DNA from: Mycetocola saprophilus
GTDB lineage: Bacteria > Actinomycetota > Actinomycetes > Actinomycetales > Microbacteriaceae
Assembly (NCBI RefSeq): GCF_000718085.1
Contig: NZ_JOEC01000001.1
Span: 930,001-994,000 of the forward strand
DNA length: 64,000 bases
Reading direction: 5' to 3'
How positions within the stretch are numbered: the first letter of the stretch is position 1; each line of letters opens with the position of its first letter. The notes below the pieces were generated by a model. It saw only the letters and a list, made by a program, of their open reading frames with translations. It was not told where the DNA came from and ran no database searches. Shown piece by piece: positions 18,105 to 26,348 of this stretch. A program made the translations under genes and the position numbers.

Positions 18105-18865
18105 GCGCCCCGCACGCCGCACGCGCCGTCGGCATCGACATCGGCGGAACCGGAATCAAGGGTGGCATCGTGGATCTCGCCTCGGGCGAGCTGATCAGCG
18201 ACCGGGTCAAGATCCTCACCCCCGAGGGTGGACGGCCCGACGACATCATCAAGACGGTCGCCGAAATCATCGACCGCCTGGGACCGGACGCCGAATCCGT
18301 CCCCCTGGGTGTCGCATTCCCGGCGATTGTACGCGGGGGAAAAACCATGTCCGCGGCCAACGTGTCCAAGGAGTGGATCGGCCTGGATGCTCACGCGCGC
18401 TTCGGCGAGGCGCTCGGACGTCCGCTGACCTTCGTCAATGACGCCGACGCCGCCGGTTTCGCCGAATCGGAGTTCGGGGCCGCCCGCGGCGAGGACGGGC
18501 TGAGCCTGGTTATCACCCTGGGCACCGGCATCGGGGCGGGCGCCGTCTACAACGGCACGCTGATTCCCAACTTCGAACTCGGCCACCTGGAGATCGACGG
18601 GCACGACGCCGAAACCCGCGCCTCCTACCGCGCCAAGGAGCGCGACGACCTGGACTGGGCCGAGTGGGCCGCACGCCTCCAACGCTACTTCGAGACGCTG
18701 GAGTTCCTCTTCTCCCCCGACCGCATCATCGTCGGCGGCGGTGTCTCCAAGCACCACGAGCACTTCCTGCCGCTGCTCACACTCGACGCCCCGATCATGC
18801 CCGCGGTACACCGCAATAAGGCGGGCATCCTGGGGGCTGCGGCCTTCGCGGCCCGCGCCCAGTAG
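18101..18865 (+). CDS. ppgK: Polyphosphate glucokinase (ROK family)
   Basis: Phosphorylates glucose using polyphosphate (and usually ATP), a characteristically actinobacterial entry into glycolysis. 254 residues with the phosphate-binding [15 protein letters not shown] at the N-terminus, the catalytic Asp in [21 protein letters not shown] and GHLEIDG; the C-terminal [10 protein letters not shown] is typical. It lacks the Cys-rich zinc motif of other ROK kinases, as PpgK proteins do. Its GTG overlaps the map stop (GTGA). Confidence 0.93.
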   Translation: MSAPHAARAVGIDIGGTGIKGGIVDLASGELISDRVKILTPEGGRPDDIIKTVAEIIDRLGPDAESVPLGVAFPAIVRGGKTMSAANVSKEWIGLDAHARFGEALGRPLTFVNDADAAGFAESEFGAARGEDGLSLVITLGTGIGAGAVYNGTLIPNFELGHLEIDGHDAETRASYRAKERDDLDWAEWAARLQRYFETLEFLFSPDRIIVGGGVSKHHEHFLPLLTLDAPIMPAVHRNKAGILGAAAFAARAQ

Positions 18866-18877
18866 ACGCGGAAACAC

Positions 18878-18910
18878 CGCGGCCCCTCCGAGTATTCGGA
18901 GGGGCCACGG
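18878..18910. terminator. Bidirectional terminator between ppgK and rnpB
   Basis: Stem built on GGCCCCTCCGA and its complement around a GTAT loop, extended by 3 bp beyond one mismatch. CATTTTAC follows on the plus strand and TGTTTCC on the minus strand, so it can end both ppgK and the RNase P RNA transcript. Confidence 0.75.
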
Positions 18911-18924
18911 CATTTTACGTGGTG

Positions 18925-19292
<368 letters not shown>

Positions 19293-19355
19293 ACTACTGT
19301 AGCGCGCGCGGCGCCCGCATCCCATTCGGGACCGGCGCGGCGCACGCCGCAGCGG

Positions 19356-20111
19356 CTAGGCCTGGGTCTGGCCCCAGAGGCCGGACTCCTCGGTGCGAAC
19401 CATGATCGCCGAGCACTCGGGGCACTGCAGCACCTCGTCGAGACCGGCGTTACGCACGGCCTCCAGCTCGTTGCCGGTGGAGGCAATCTTGCAGGCACCA
19501 CAGGCACCACGCTGGAACAGGGCCGCACCCACACCGCCGCGCGCCCGCACCCGCTCGTACAGGGCGAGCAGGGGCTCGTCCATGCCGATGGTGAGGTTGC
19601 CACGCAGGTTTTCCTGGGCCGAAAGCTCCTCGGCGATGACCTCAAGGGACTCGTCCCGGCTGGCCTCGACGGTCTGGATCTGCCCGGTAATCTCGGCCTC
19701 GGCGCTGCGGCTGCCGTCCAGGACGGCCTGGGCGGCCTCGACGGCCTCCATGCTGATCAGCTGCGCCTCATCCAGCACGCTGCGACGCACGCGCAGCGAC
19801 TCCAGCTCGGCCTGAATGCCACTGAGGGCCTGCGGGTTGGCACTGCCGGATTCGATCAGCTGGTTGTCGCGGGCGATGCGTGCATCCACCACAACCGAGT
19901 CGGCCTCGAGGCGGTCCAGCTCCACCTTGACGTCCTCGAAGCTGCCGAGGTCGCGGGCCAGGGTTCCCCGGGCGGCGTCACGGTCGGCCTCCAACGAGGT
20001 CAGGGCGGCGAGCTCGGGCAGGCTGACTCGACGGTGGGCGAGCTTGGTGATCTCGGCGTCGATGGCCTGCAGGTCGAGGAGTTTGGCTTGCGCGGCGGCG
20101 GTGGCTTTCAC
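19356..20111 (-). CDS. Coiled-coil protein with C-terminal C4 zinc ribbon
   Basis: About 251 residues. Residues 1-180 are charged and helical, with heptad-like spacing, predicting a long coiled-coil hairpin. The C-terminus has two Cys pairs, CGACK and CPEC, forming a C4 zinc ribbon (zf-RING_7 type), the architecture of the CT398/HP0958-like family that sits beside Nif3-like genes in actinobacteria. The GTG at 20111 is preferred for its purine-rich GAAAGAGAA leader; ATG at 20141 is an alternative that would touch the upstream Nif3 gene. It lies 34 bases after that gene, so the two are cotranscribed. A nucleic-acid-binding role is inference. Confidence 0.88.
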   Translation of the reverse strand: MKATAAAQAKLLDLQAIDAEITKLAHRRVSLPELAALTSLEADRDAARGTLARDLGSFEDVKVELDRLEADSVVVDARIARDNQLIESGSANPQALSGIQAELESLRVRRSVLDEAQLISMEAVEAAQAVLDGSRSAEAEITGQIQTVEASRDESLEVIAEELSAQENLRGNLTIGMDEPLLALYERVRARGGVGAALFQRGACGACKIASTGNELEAVRNAGLDEVLQCPECSAIMVRTEESGLWGQTQA

Positions 20112-20145
20112 GGGTTCTCTTTCGCTGGGAGTGGGAGGCATGGTG

Positions 20146-20964
20146 TCACTGGGTGACAACAAAGTCCCACGGGTCGGTGCGGATATCGCTCACCGTGACG
20201 GTGAGTTCGGGCAGGGAGGCACGGAGCTGCGCGGCGGCGGCATCCAGCCACAGCCATTCGCTTGCCCAGTGCGAGGTATCGATGAGTGCGGGGCCCGACC
20301 CCAGCAGCGCCTGTTCGCGCGCCTCGGATGCGGGATGGTGACGCAGATCGCTGGTGATGTAGAGGTCGGCACCGCGGACGGCGGCCTCGCCCAGCAGGGA
20401 GTCACCGGCACCGGCACACAGCGCGATGGTGCGGATCTCCCGGTCGTATTCTCCGGCCGCGCGGATTCCCGTCGCGGTCGCGGGGAGGATCTCGGCGAGC
20501 TCGCGCGCGATCTGACCCAGGGTCTTGGGCTCGGGCAGGGTGCCCACCCGGCCAATCCCGCGGGTCGGGGATTCACCGGGCAGGATGGGTGTGGTCTCGA
20601 CCAGACCCAGGCGATCGGCAAGAACCTGCGAGGTACCCGCCTCGACCACATCGGCGTTGGTGTGGGCGGCCAGAAGGGCGGCGCCACCACGAATCAGGGT
20701 GTGGATGACCGATCCCTTATAGCGGTCGGCGGCCACCGAGGTCACCCCGCGCAGGAGGAGCGGATGGTGGGTGATCAGCAGCTGGGCACCCACCGCCAGG
20801 GTTTCGGCGGCGGTTTCGGCCACCGGATCCACCGCGAGGTGCACCGCGGAGACCTGCTCGCGTGGGTCGCCGGCGATCAGCCCGGACGCATCCCAATCGG
20901 ATGCGCCACGCGCCGGCCAGAGGCGTTCGGTCACGTCGAGGATCTGCTGCAGTGTGTAGGTCAC
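20146..20964 (-). CDS. Nif3-like dinuclear metal centre protein
   Basis: 272 residues, matching the NIF3/YbgI family of hexameric, di-metal proteins with GTP cyclohydrolase I type 2-like annotation but uncertain activity. Conserved points are the N-terminal WDASGLIAGDP, the metal-binding ITHHPLL, AAHTNADV and, near the C-terminus, SDLRHHPASEA and the family-type IDTSHWASE. The GTG at 20964 has GGAG upstream; the frame remains open to 21066 without support. First gene of a pair with the zinc-ribbon gene. Confidence 0.92.
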   Translation of the reverse strand: MTYTLQQILDVTERLWPARGASDWDASGLIAGDPREQVSAVHLAVDPVAETAAETLAVGAQLLITHHPLLLRGVTSVAADRYKGSVIHTLIRGGAALLAAHTNADVVEAGTSQVLADRLGLVETTPILPGESPTRGIGRVGTLPEPKTLGQIARELAEILPATATGIRAAGEYDREIRTIALCAGAGDSLLGEAAVRGADLYITSDLRHHPASEAREQALLGSGPALIDTSHWASEWLWLDAAAAQLRASLPELTVTVSDIRTDPWDFVVTQ

Positions 20965-21148
20965 GACTCCAGGATACGGCCTCCCGGACCCCGCGCGCTC
21001 CGGGCATGCCGAGAACGCGGCGCACGGAACCGACGCGCGCGACGCTTCGACACACCGAGGCCACATTCAGACCCCGGGTTTAGGATTGAATCCCGTAGCG
21101 ACCAGCGCCGTTCCCTGCTTCCCGTCCCCCGAACCGGAAGGAGGAGCA

Positions 21149-21586
21149 ATGAGCTCCGATCACGAAATCAATTTCCGCACCCGCAAGTGGGTGCGTCCCG
21201 AGGATCTCAACGCGAATGGCACCCTGTTTGGTGGGAGCCTGCTGCGTTGGATCGATGAGGAGGCGGCGATCTACGCGATCCTCCAGCTGGGTAACCACCG
21301 CGTGGTCACCAAGCTGATCTCGGAGATCAACTTTGTCAGCTCCGCCAGACAGGGCGACATTATCGAGATGGGTCTGCGCGCCACCCACTTTGGTCGCACC
21401 TCGCTGACCATGCGCGCCGAGGTGCGCAACATGTTCACCCGCCAGTCGATCCTGACCATCGAGAAGATCGTGTTTGTGAACCTGGATGAATCGGGCACCC
21501 CGGTCCCCCACGGCTATGACACGATCACCCTGAATCGTGACCGACTGCCGCACGGCATCAGCCCCGCGGATATCGTGACCGTCTAG
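21149..21586 (+). CDS. Acyl-CoA thioesterase, hotdog fold
   Basis: 145 residues. LNANGTLFGGSLLRWIDEEAA carries the hotdog-fold signature of YciA/BACH-type acyl-CoA hydrolases: Asn and Gly before the long helix, and Asp as candidate catalytic residue. Strands such as VTKLISEINFVSSARQGDII and the one holding RTSLTMRAEV follow. AAGGAGGAGCA gives an excellent ribosome site for the ATG at 21149. It hydrolyses acyl-CoA to free acid and CoA in the cytosol; chain-length preference cannot be read from sequence. Monocistronic. Confidence 0.92.
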   Translation: MSSDHEINFRTRKWVRPEDLNANGTLFGGSLLRWIDEEAAIYAILQLGNHRVVTKLISEINFVSSARQGDIIEMGLRATHFGRTSLTMRAEVRNMFTRQSILTIEKIVFVNLDESGTPVPHGYDTITLNRDRLPHGISPADIVTV

Positions 21587-21624
21587 CCGACACACCCCGC
21601 GAACCCGAGGGTCCCCGACCCCAG

Positions 21625-21694
21625 GACCTCACGACCTCACGACCTCACGACCTCACGGGCCCACAGGCCCACAGGCCCACAGGCCCACAGGCCA
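21625..21694. repeat. Two adjacent 8-bp tandem repeat arrays
   Basis: GACCTCAC is repeated exactly four times (21625-21656), then GGCCCACA four times (21658-21689) plus a partial fifth unit. The arrays are intergenic, between the thioesterase stop and a terminator-like hairpin. The 8-bp units suggest slipped-strand origin. Confidence 0.95.
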
Positions 21695-21706
21695 GCATCG
21701 CCCCAC

Positions 21707-21737
21707 GTCGCCCCCGGAACCCGCTTCCGGGGGCGAC
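21707..21737 (+). terminator. Terminator downstream of the thioesterase gene
   Basis: A 13-bp perfect stem GTCGCCCCCGGAA with its complement and a 5-base loop, followed by GCGTGTTTCC. It isolates the thioesterase gene from the glycosidase gene. Confidence 0.7.
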
Positions 21738-21760
21738 GCGTGTTTCCTCGACCGACAGAT

Positions 21761-21781
21761 AGTAAATCCTTTTGATTTACT
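21761..21781. promoter_or_regulatory. Palindromic operator upstream of the GH39 gene
   Basis: AGTAAATC, 5 bases, GATTTACT: a perfect 8-bp inverted repeat in an AT-rich island, followed at once by TATAAAG, which may be the -10 element. A site of the same spacing with 14 of 21 identical bases lies at 26270-26290. The obvious candidate to bind both is the ROK regulator at 23529. Confidence 0.72.
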
Positions 21782-21858
21782 ATAAAGTGGCATCAGAGCC
21801 CGAGCGCGAAATTCATGCTCGCCCGCACCGTCCACATCACCGTCGAAAGGACCCCCGC

Positions 21859-23448
21859 GTGACCTCCCCCCTGATCCTCTCCGGCAACGCCGCCGCCCCC
21901 GGAACCCCGCTTACGCACTACTGGAGCACCGTGGTCGGTGCCGGCCGCGCAAACGAGGGCCTGCGCGCCGACTGGCAGCGCCAGCTCACCGAAGCCCGCG
22001 CGGTTGCCGACTTCCGCTATATCCGCTTCCACGGACTCTTCCACGACGACATGTTCGTCTACACGGAAAAGGAGGACGGCACCCCGGTCTTCAACTTCCA
22101 GTACGTGGATGCACTGGTGGACGCGCTGCTCGACATCGGCATCCGCCCCTTCGTGGAGCTCGGCTTTAGCCCGCGCGCGCTGGCCCGGGAAACCGAAACC
22201 GTGTTCTGGTGGGGTGCCCACGGTGCCCCGCCCACCGACTCCGCACGCTGGGCCGAGCTGGTCGACCGCCTGATGCGACACTGGATCCGCCGCTATGGCC
22301 TGGCCGAGGTGCGCACCTGGTATTTCGAGGTCTGGAATGAGCCGAACCTCTGGGGCTTTTTCCACGGCACCCGCTCGGAGTACTTCGAGCTGTACCGGGT
22401 GAGCGCCGAGACGATCAAGGCCATCGACCCGGGTCTGCGCGTGGGCGGCCCGGCAACCTCCAACTTCGTGCCCGACACCCGCTTCGATGGGGAAAAGGAG
22501 GACTTCGGTGCGCAGATCGTGGCCGGCCGCGACGACCTGGACACCCTGGACTGGCGCCCGGTCTGGCTCGACGCCTTCCTGGAATACTGCGCCGCCCACA
22601 ACCTCCCGGTGGATTTTGTCTCCACCCACCCCTACCCCACCGACTGGGCGCTGGATGAGCACGGCCAGGGCGAGAAGCTAACCCGCGGCGTGGATGCCAC
22701 CCCGACCGATCTGGCCACCATTCGTCGCATCGTCGACGAGAGCGTCTACCCGAACGCCGAGATCCACCTCACCGAGTGGAGCTCCTCCTCCTCGCCGAGA
22801 GACCACACCCACGACACCGTGCCCGCGGCGACGTTTGTGGTGCGCACGATCCTGCACTCGATCGGCACCGTCGACTCGCTGGCCTACTGGGCCTTCACCG
22901 ACGTGTTTGAGGAGGGTGGCGCCGGGGACGAACTCTTCCACGGAGGTTTTGGCATGTTTACCCTGCCGGGCATCCCCAAGCCGACCCTGCACGCCTACCG
23001 CATGTTGAACGGCCTGGGTGATGAGCTGATCGCGCGCACCGACGGCACGATTCTCAGCCGGGACGCGGAATCTGGGCGCCTGAGCGCGCTGGTCTACCAC
23101 TATCCGAGTGAGCAGCCCAAGTCGATCCCCGCGTCCTTTGATTCCCGCGAGGTCGCCGATGCCAACGGTCGGATCGGCTCGCCACGGACCCTGAGTATCC
23201 GTCTGGAAGGGCTCGCTCCGAGCACCCGTTTCGAGGTGGAAACCCTGGATCTGGAACACGGCAACGCAATCGCCGAGTGGCGGAAACTCGGCGAGCCCGA
23301 GGCCCCGACCCGCGAGGAACTGGCGCTGATCAACCGCGGCGCGCGTGCCACCGCCCTTTTCACGGTTTCAGCCGATGAGAGTGGTATTCTCGCGAGTGAA
23401 TTAGAGGTTTCCCCCTGGGCGATTGTTGCGTTGCGACAACTACCCTAG
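21859..23448 (+). CDS. GH39 glycosidase, probable beta-xylosidase
   Basis: 529 residues with the GH39 layout: a (beta/alpha)8 barrel then a beta-sandwich. The acid/base Glu161 is in FEVWNEPNLWGFF and the nucleophile Glu306 in IHLTEWSSS; DFRYIRFHGLFHDDM matches the first barrel strands of the family. There is no signal peptide, so it acts on imported oligosaccharides. The GTG at 21859 follows GAAAGGA; the frame is open to 21772 without RBS. GH39 enzymes are mostly beta-xylosidases, with alpha-iduronidases and others in the same family, so the substrate is inferred. A palindromic operator lies about 80 bases upstream, and the ROK regulator follows directly. Confidence 0.9.
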   Translation: MTSPLILSGNAAAPGTPLTHYWSTVVGAGRANEGLRADWQRQLTEARAVADFRYIRFHGLFHDDMFVYTEKEDGTPVFNFQYVDALVDALLDIGIRPFVELGFSPRALARETETVFWWGAHGAPPTDSARWAELVDRLMRHWIRRYGLAEVRTWYFEVWNEPNLWGFFHGTRSEYFELYRVSAETIKAIDPGLRVGGPATSNFVPDTRFDGEKEDFGAQIVAGRDDLDTLDWRPVWLDAFLEYCAAHNLPVDFVSTHPYPTDWALDEHGQGEKLTRGVDATPTDLATIRRIVDESVYPNAEIHLTEWSSSSSPRDHTHDTVPAATFVVRTILHSIGTVDSLAYWAFTDVFEEGGAGDELFHGGFGMFTLPGIPKPTLHAYRMLNGLGDELIARTDGTILSRDAESGRLSALVYHYPSEQPKSIPASFDSREVADANGRIGSPRTLSIRLEGLAPSTRFEVETLDLEHGNAIAEWRKLGEPEAPTREELALINRGARATALFTVSADESGILASELEVSPWAIVALRQLP

Positions 23449-23528
23449 GCCCACGCAGCACGGTGTGGGCGACGGCAGCGCAGCCGTGGCCCACACCCCG
23501 TTCAGTCCCGGAAGGAAATTCGCCACCC

Positions 23529-24764
23529 ATGGCCAGACCCTCGCACCTCACCGAGCAGACGCCGGTCTCCGCGCGCCGCGGCACCAACCTGCCCCGCCTC
23601 AAGAACTTCAACGAGTCGGTGGTCCTGGATTCGCTGCGTCGCGCCCCCGACGGGCTGAGCCGGGTCGAGCTGGCCACCGCGAGCGGGCTCTCGGCGCAGA
23701 CGGTCTCGAATATCTGCCGCCGGCTGATCGATCAGGGCGTGATTCTGGATGAGGGCACCGTGGTTCCCTCGGCTGCCGGGGTCGGGGGCAAGCGGCGCAC
23801 GCTGCTGCACCTGAACCCCGACGCCTACTATGCGATCGGTGTGCACCTGGACCCGGCGGTCGCCACCGTCGCGGTGCTGAACGTGACCGGCGCGGTGCTG
23901 GCCGAACGCCGCCACCCGATGCACGATGTGACCGAGCCCGACCGGGTTCTCGGAGATATCGCCCGCCTGGTGTCCGAGCTGATCGAGAGTGCGAAGCTTC
24001 CGCGGGACCGGATCCTGGGTCTCGGGGTGGCTGCCCCCGGCCCGATCGACCTGGATTCCGGGGTCATCATCGATCCCCCGCAGCTGCGGGGCTGGGGTCG
24101 TGTCCCCGTACGGGAGCGCCTGGCCGAACTGACCGGGCTGCCGGTCATTCTGGACAAGGACGTGACCGCCGCGGTCATCGCCGAGCGCTGGGCCGCCGGG
24201 CCCGCGGCCGCCGATGTCGACACGTTTGTGTTTTTCTATATCGGCACCGGATCGGGCATGGGCCTGGTGGTGAACGACACCGTGCTGCGCGGCGTCTCGG
24301 GCAACGCGGGCGAGGTGGGCGGATTGGATGCGTCCTGCACCACCCGAGACCTGGCGGAGGAGGGGGTGCGCCGCGGCGTGCTGACCGGGCTGAGCCTGCC
24401 CGTCTCCCCCACCGAGGCCGAGGACGCCCTGGTCGACCTGGTCCGCATCGCCCACGATGGTGACGCCGAGGCCCGCGACATCATCGACGGCTGGGCGCGC
24501 CGGGTTGGCCGCGGAGTTGCCGCCGCCGCAACCCTGGTGGATGCCCCACTGATCATCTTCGGCGGTCCCGCCTGGACCCTGCTGGCCGAACGATTCCTGC
24601 CGATCGTGCGCGAGATCGTGGACGCCTCCCCGTTTGTGGAGAAGACCCGCGAGACGGTGGTCACCACCAGCGCCCTGGGCGACGCCGTCGGCGCCATCGG
24701 CGCCGCCTCCCTCGTGCTCGACACCCTGCTCTCGGTCCAGCCGCAGTCGCTGGTGCTGCAGTAG
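23529..24764 (+). CDS. ROK-family transcriptional regulator (XylR/NagC type)
   Basis: 411 residues. The N-terminal winged helix-turn-helix (GLSRVELATASGLSAQTVSN, about residues 42-61) is followed by a sugar-kinase-like ROK domain. The domain has VAAPGPIDLDSG, DKDVTAAVIAERW and FFYIGTGSGMGLVV, so sugar binding is likely. The usual ROK zinc motif (GHxxV then CxCGxxGCxE) is absent: the equivalent part reads GNAGEVGGLDASCTTRDLAEE, with one Cys. GGAAGGA lies about 13 bases before the ATG. Placed right after the GH39 gene and next to the transport operon, it is the likely local repressor, relieved by a sugar from the degraded polymer. Confidence 0.91.
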   Translation: MARPSHLTEQTPVSARRGTNLPRLKNFNESVVLDSLRRAPDGLSRVELATASGLSAQTVSNICRRLIDQGVILDEGTVVPSAAGVGGKRRTLLHLNPDAYYAIGVHLDPAVATVAVLNVTGAVLAERRHPMHDVTEPDRVLGDIARLVSELIESAKLPRDRILGLGVAAPGPIDLDSGVIIDPPQLRGWGRVPVRERLAELTGLPVILDKDVTAAVIAERWAAGPAAADVDTFVFFYIGTGSGMGLVVNDTVLRGVSGNAGEVGGLDASCTTRDLAEEGVRRGVLTGLSLPVSPTEAEDALVDLVRIAHDGDAEARDIIDGWARRVGRGVAAAATLVDAPLIIFGGPAWTLLAERFLPIVREIVDASPFVEKTRETVVTTSALGDAVGAIGAASLVLDTLLSVQPQSLVLQ

Positions 24765-24788
24765 GAACCGCCCAACCGCCGCCTCTCA

Positions 24789-24830
24789 CGCAGGAACCCC
24801 GTTGTGATGTTTCACAACGGGGTTCCTGCG
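24789..24830. terminator. Bidirectional terminator between ROK and ManD-like genes
   Basis: A 19-bp perfect stem (CGCAGGAACCCCGTTGTGA and complement) with a 4-base loop between two convergent genes. There is no T-run, but the stem is long enough to stop or stabilise both transcripts. Confidence 0.75.
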
Positions 24831-24846
24831 AATCAGGGCACCGGGG

Positions 24847-26181
24847 CTACGGACGCTGGGCCGCGCCGTCGGTCGCGCGCAGCAGGGCCCAGCGGTCGTG
24901 CTGTCCGGGGGCGGTGACCGGGTACTTCCGGGCGGCCGCCTCGTCGAAGTCCACGCCGAGGCCGGGCTTGGTGCTCGGGTAGAGCACGCCGCCCCGGGCG
25001 ACCGGGGCACCGGGGAACACCTCGAGAGTGGCCTCACGGAATCCGGCCGCCTCCTGCACGCCGAATGCGTGGGAGGACACGTTCATCGCCACGTTCGCCG
25101 CCTGGCCGAGCGGACTGACGTCGCCCGGGCCGTGCGGGGCCGAGCGCACGCCGAACAGTTCGGCGGCCGCCAGGATCTTGCGGGTCGTGGTGAGCCCGCC
25201 CAGGGTGGGGATCCGTAGCCGGGCGAAGTCGATCGAGCGGGTGGTGAACAGGCGCGTGTACTGGGACGCCTCGGTGTACAGCTCTCCCACCGCGAGCGGG
25301 GTGGATCCGGCCAGGCGCATCTCGGCAAAGTGATCGGCGTCCTCGGGAGCCAGCAGGTCCTCCACGAAGAACAGCCGGGCGGGCTCAATCTCGGTCATGA
25401 AGCGCCGCGCCTGGGCGGGGGTCAGTCGCTCATGCGAGTCGTGCAGCAGCTCGACACCGTCGCCCACCAGCGAGCGGATCTCGGCCAGCACCGGCGGGAC
25501 GTGGTGCAGGTAGGACAGCGAATCCCAGCGATCCTCGCGCAGGTGCCGGCGACGCTCCTCGGCGGCATCGGCGGCGGCGGTTCCGTAGGTGTCGGTCCCG
25601 GGCACGGCAACCTGCACACGCACGTGACGGTAGCCCTTCTCGGTGGCGGCCAAAACCTTGTCGGCAATCTCGCCGGCGGTGAAGCCATCCACGTGGGTGT
25701 AGGCGGCGGCACCATTGCGGGCGCGTCCACCGAAGAGCTCGTGCAGCGGCAGGCCCGCGCGCTTGCCGGCGATGTCCCACAGGGCCACGTCGATCCCGGC
25801 CAGGGCGTTATTGGCGATCGATCCACCGCGCCAGTAGCCACTATTTAGGAGTAGGCGGTGGATGTCCTCGATGTCGGCGGCGGGGCGGCCGATGATCATC
25901 GGGGCGAGGTAGTCGTTGACCACCGAGGCGATGGCCAGGGTGCGCTGCGGGTCGCTCGAACAGCCCAGTCCATACAGGCCGGGCACGTTGGTTTCGACCC
26001 GGACGATCACGTAGGGGCAGCCCTGTGGGGCGGTGAGGAAGGTGGTGACGCCGGTGATCCGCACGGTGTCGTCGCGGTCGAGGTCGGCGGGGTCGATGTC
26101 CCAGGGTGCGCGGGCCAGCACCACACCATCGGTGGGCTCGGCGGCGGTGAGGGCGAAGGGGAGATCGGGCGAAGTCGTCAT
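24847..26181 (-). CDS. Enolase-superfamily sugar-acid dehydratase, mannonate dehydratase (ManD/RspA) type
   Basis: 444 residues. It matches the ManD subgroup: N-terminal capping domain with VIVRVETNVPGLYGLGCSSD, then GYWRGGSIANNALAGIDVAL. The barrel ligands appear as LLHDSHERLTP, FFVEDLLAPED and PLAVGELYTE (one Asp and two Glu metal ligands), with the catalytic-site HGPGDVSPLG. ManD proteins dehydrate D-mannonate or D-gluconate to 2-keto-3-deoxy acids, many with low activity. Its gene is divergent from the ABC operon, sharing a 167-base control region with the ROK-type operator. Together they suggest use of uronic-acid-containing sugars (inference). Confidence 0.86.
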   Translation of the reverse strand: MTTSPDLPFALTAAEPTDGVVLARAPWDIDPADLDRDDTVRITGVTTFLTAPQGCPYVIVRVETNVPGLYGLGCSSDPQRTLAIASVVNDYLAPMIIGRPAADIEDIHRLLLNSGYWRGGSIANNALAGIDVALWDIAGKRAGLPLHELFGGRARNGAAAYTHVDGFTAGEIADKVLAATEKGYRHVRVQVAVPGTDTYGTAAADAAEERRRHLREDRWDSLSYLHHVPPVLAEIRSLVGDGVELLHDSHERLTPAQARRFMTEIEPARLFFVEDLLAPEDADHFAEMRLAGSTPLAVGELYTEASQYTRLFTTRSIDFARLRIPTLGGLTTTRKILAAAELFGVRSAPHGPGDVSPLGQAANVAMNVSSHAFGVQEAAGFREATLEVFPGAPVARGGVLYPSTKPGLGVDFDEAAARKYPVTAPGQHDRWALLRATDGAAQRP

Positions 26182-26262
26182 TGTCTAGCGTTCCGTTTCG
26201 GGGTGGTGGCTGCTTTGCCAGGGGTCTTGGAAACGTGTCCCACACGGATTTTTGAATCCGCG

Positions 26263-26291
26263 TTGACACAGTCTATCAAATTGATTTAGAT
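26263..26291 (+). promoter_or_regulatory. Promoter with embedded ROK-type operator for the ABC sugar operon
   Basis: TTGACA (26263-26268), a 17-base spacer and TTAGAT (26286-26291) form an almost consensus sigma-70-type promoter, 57 bases before the binding-protein start. Its spacer and -10 contain AGTCTATCAAATTGATTTAGA, which aligns without gaps to the GH39 operator. A repressor bound here would block polymerase directly, and the site lies between divergent genes. Confidence 0.72.
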
Positions 26292-26348
26292 TCGTCATGT
26301 GTTCACCAACGACGGCAAACACCAACCCCCAGCGAAAGGCACCACACA

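Noticed and set aside
17010..18122. A 370-codon open frame on the minus strand covering map
   Set aside because: It runs antisense to map and ppgK; only its last 61 codons, from the ATG at 17195 with a strong ribosome site, are credible.
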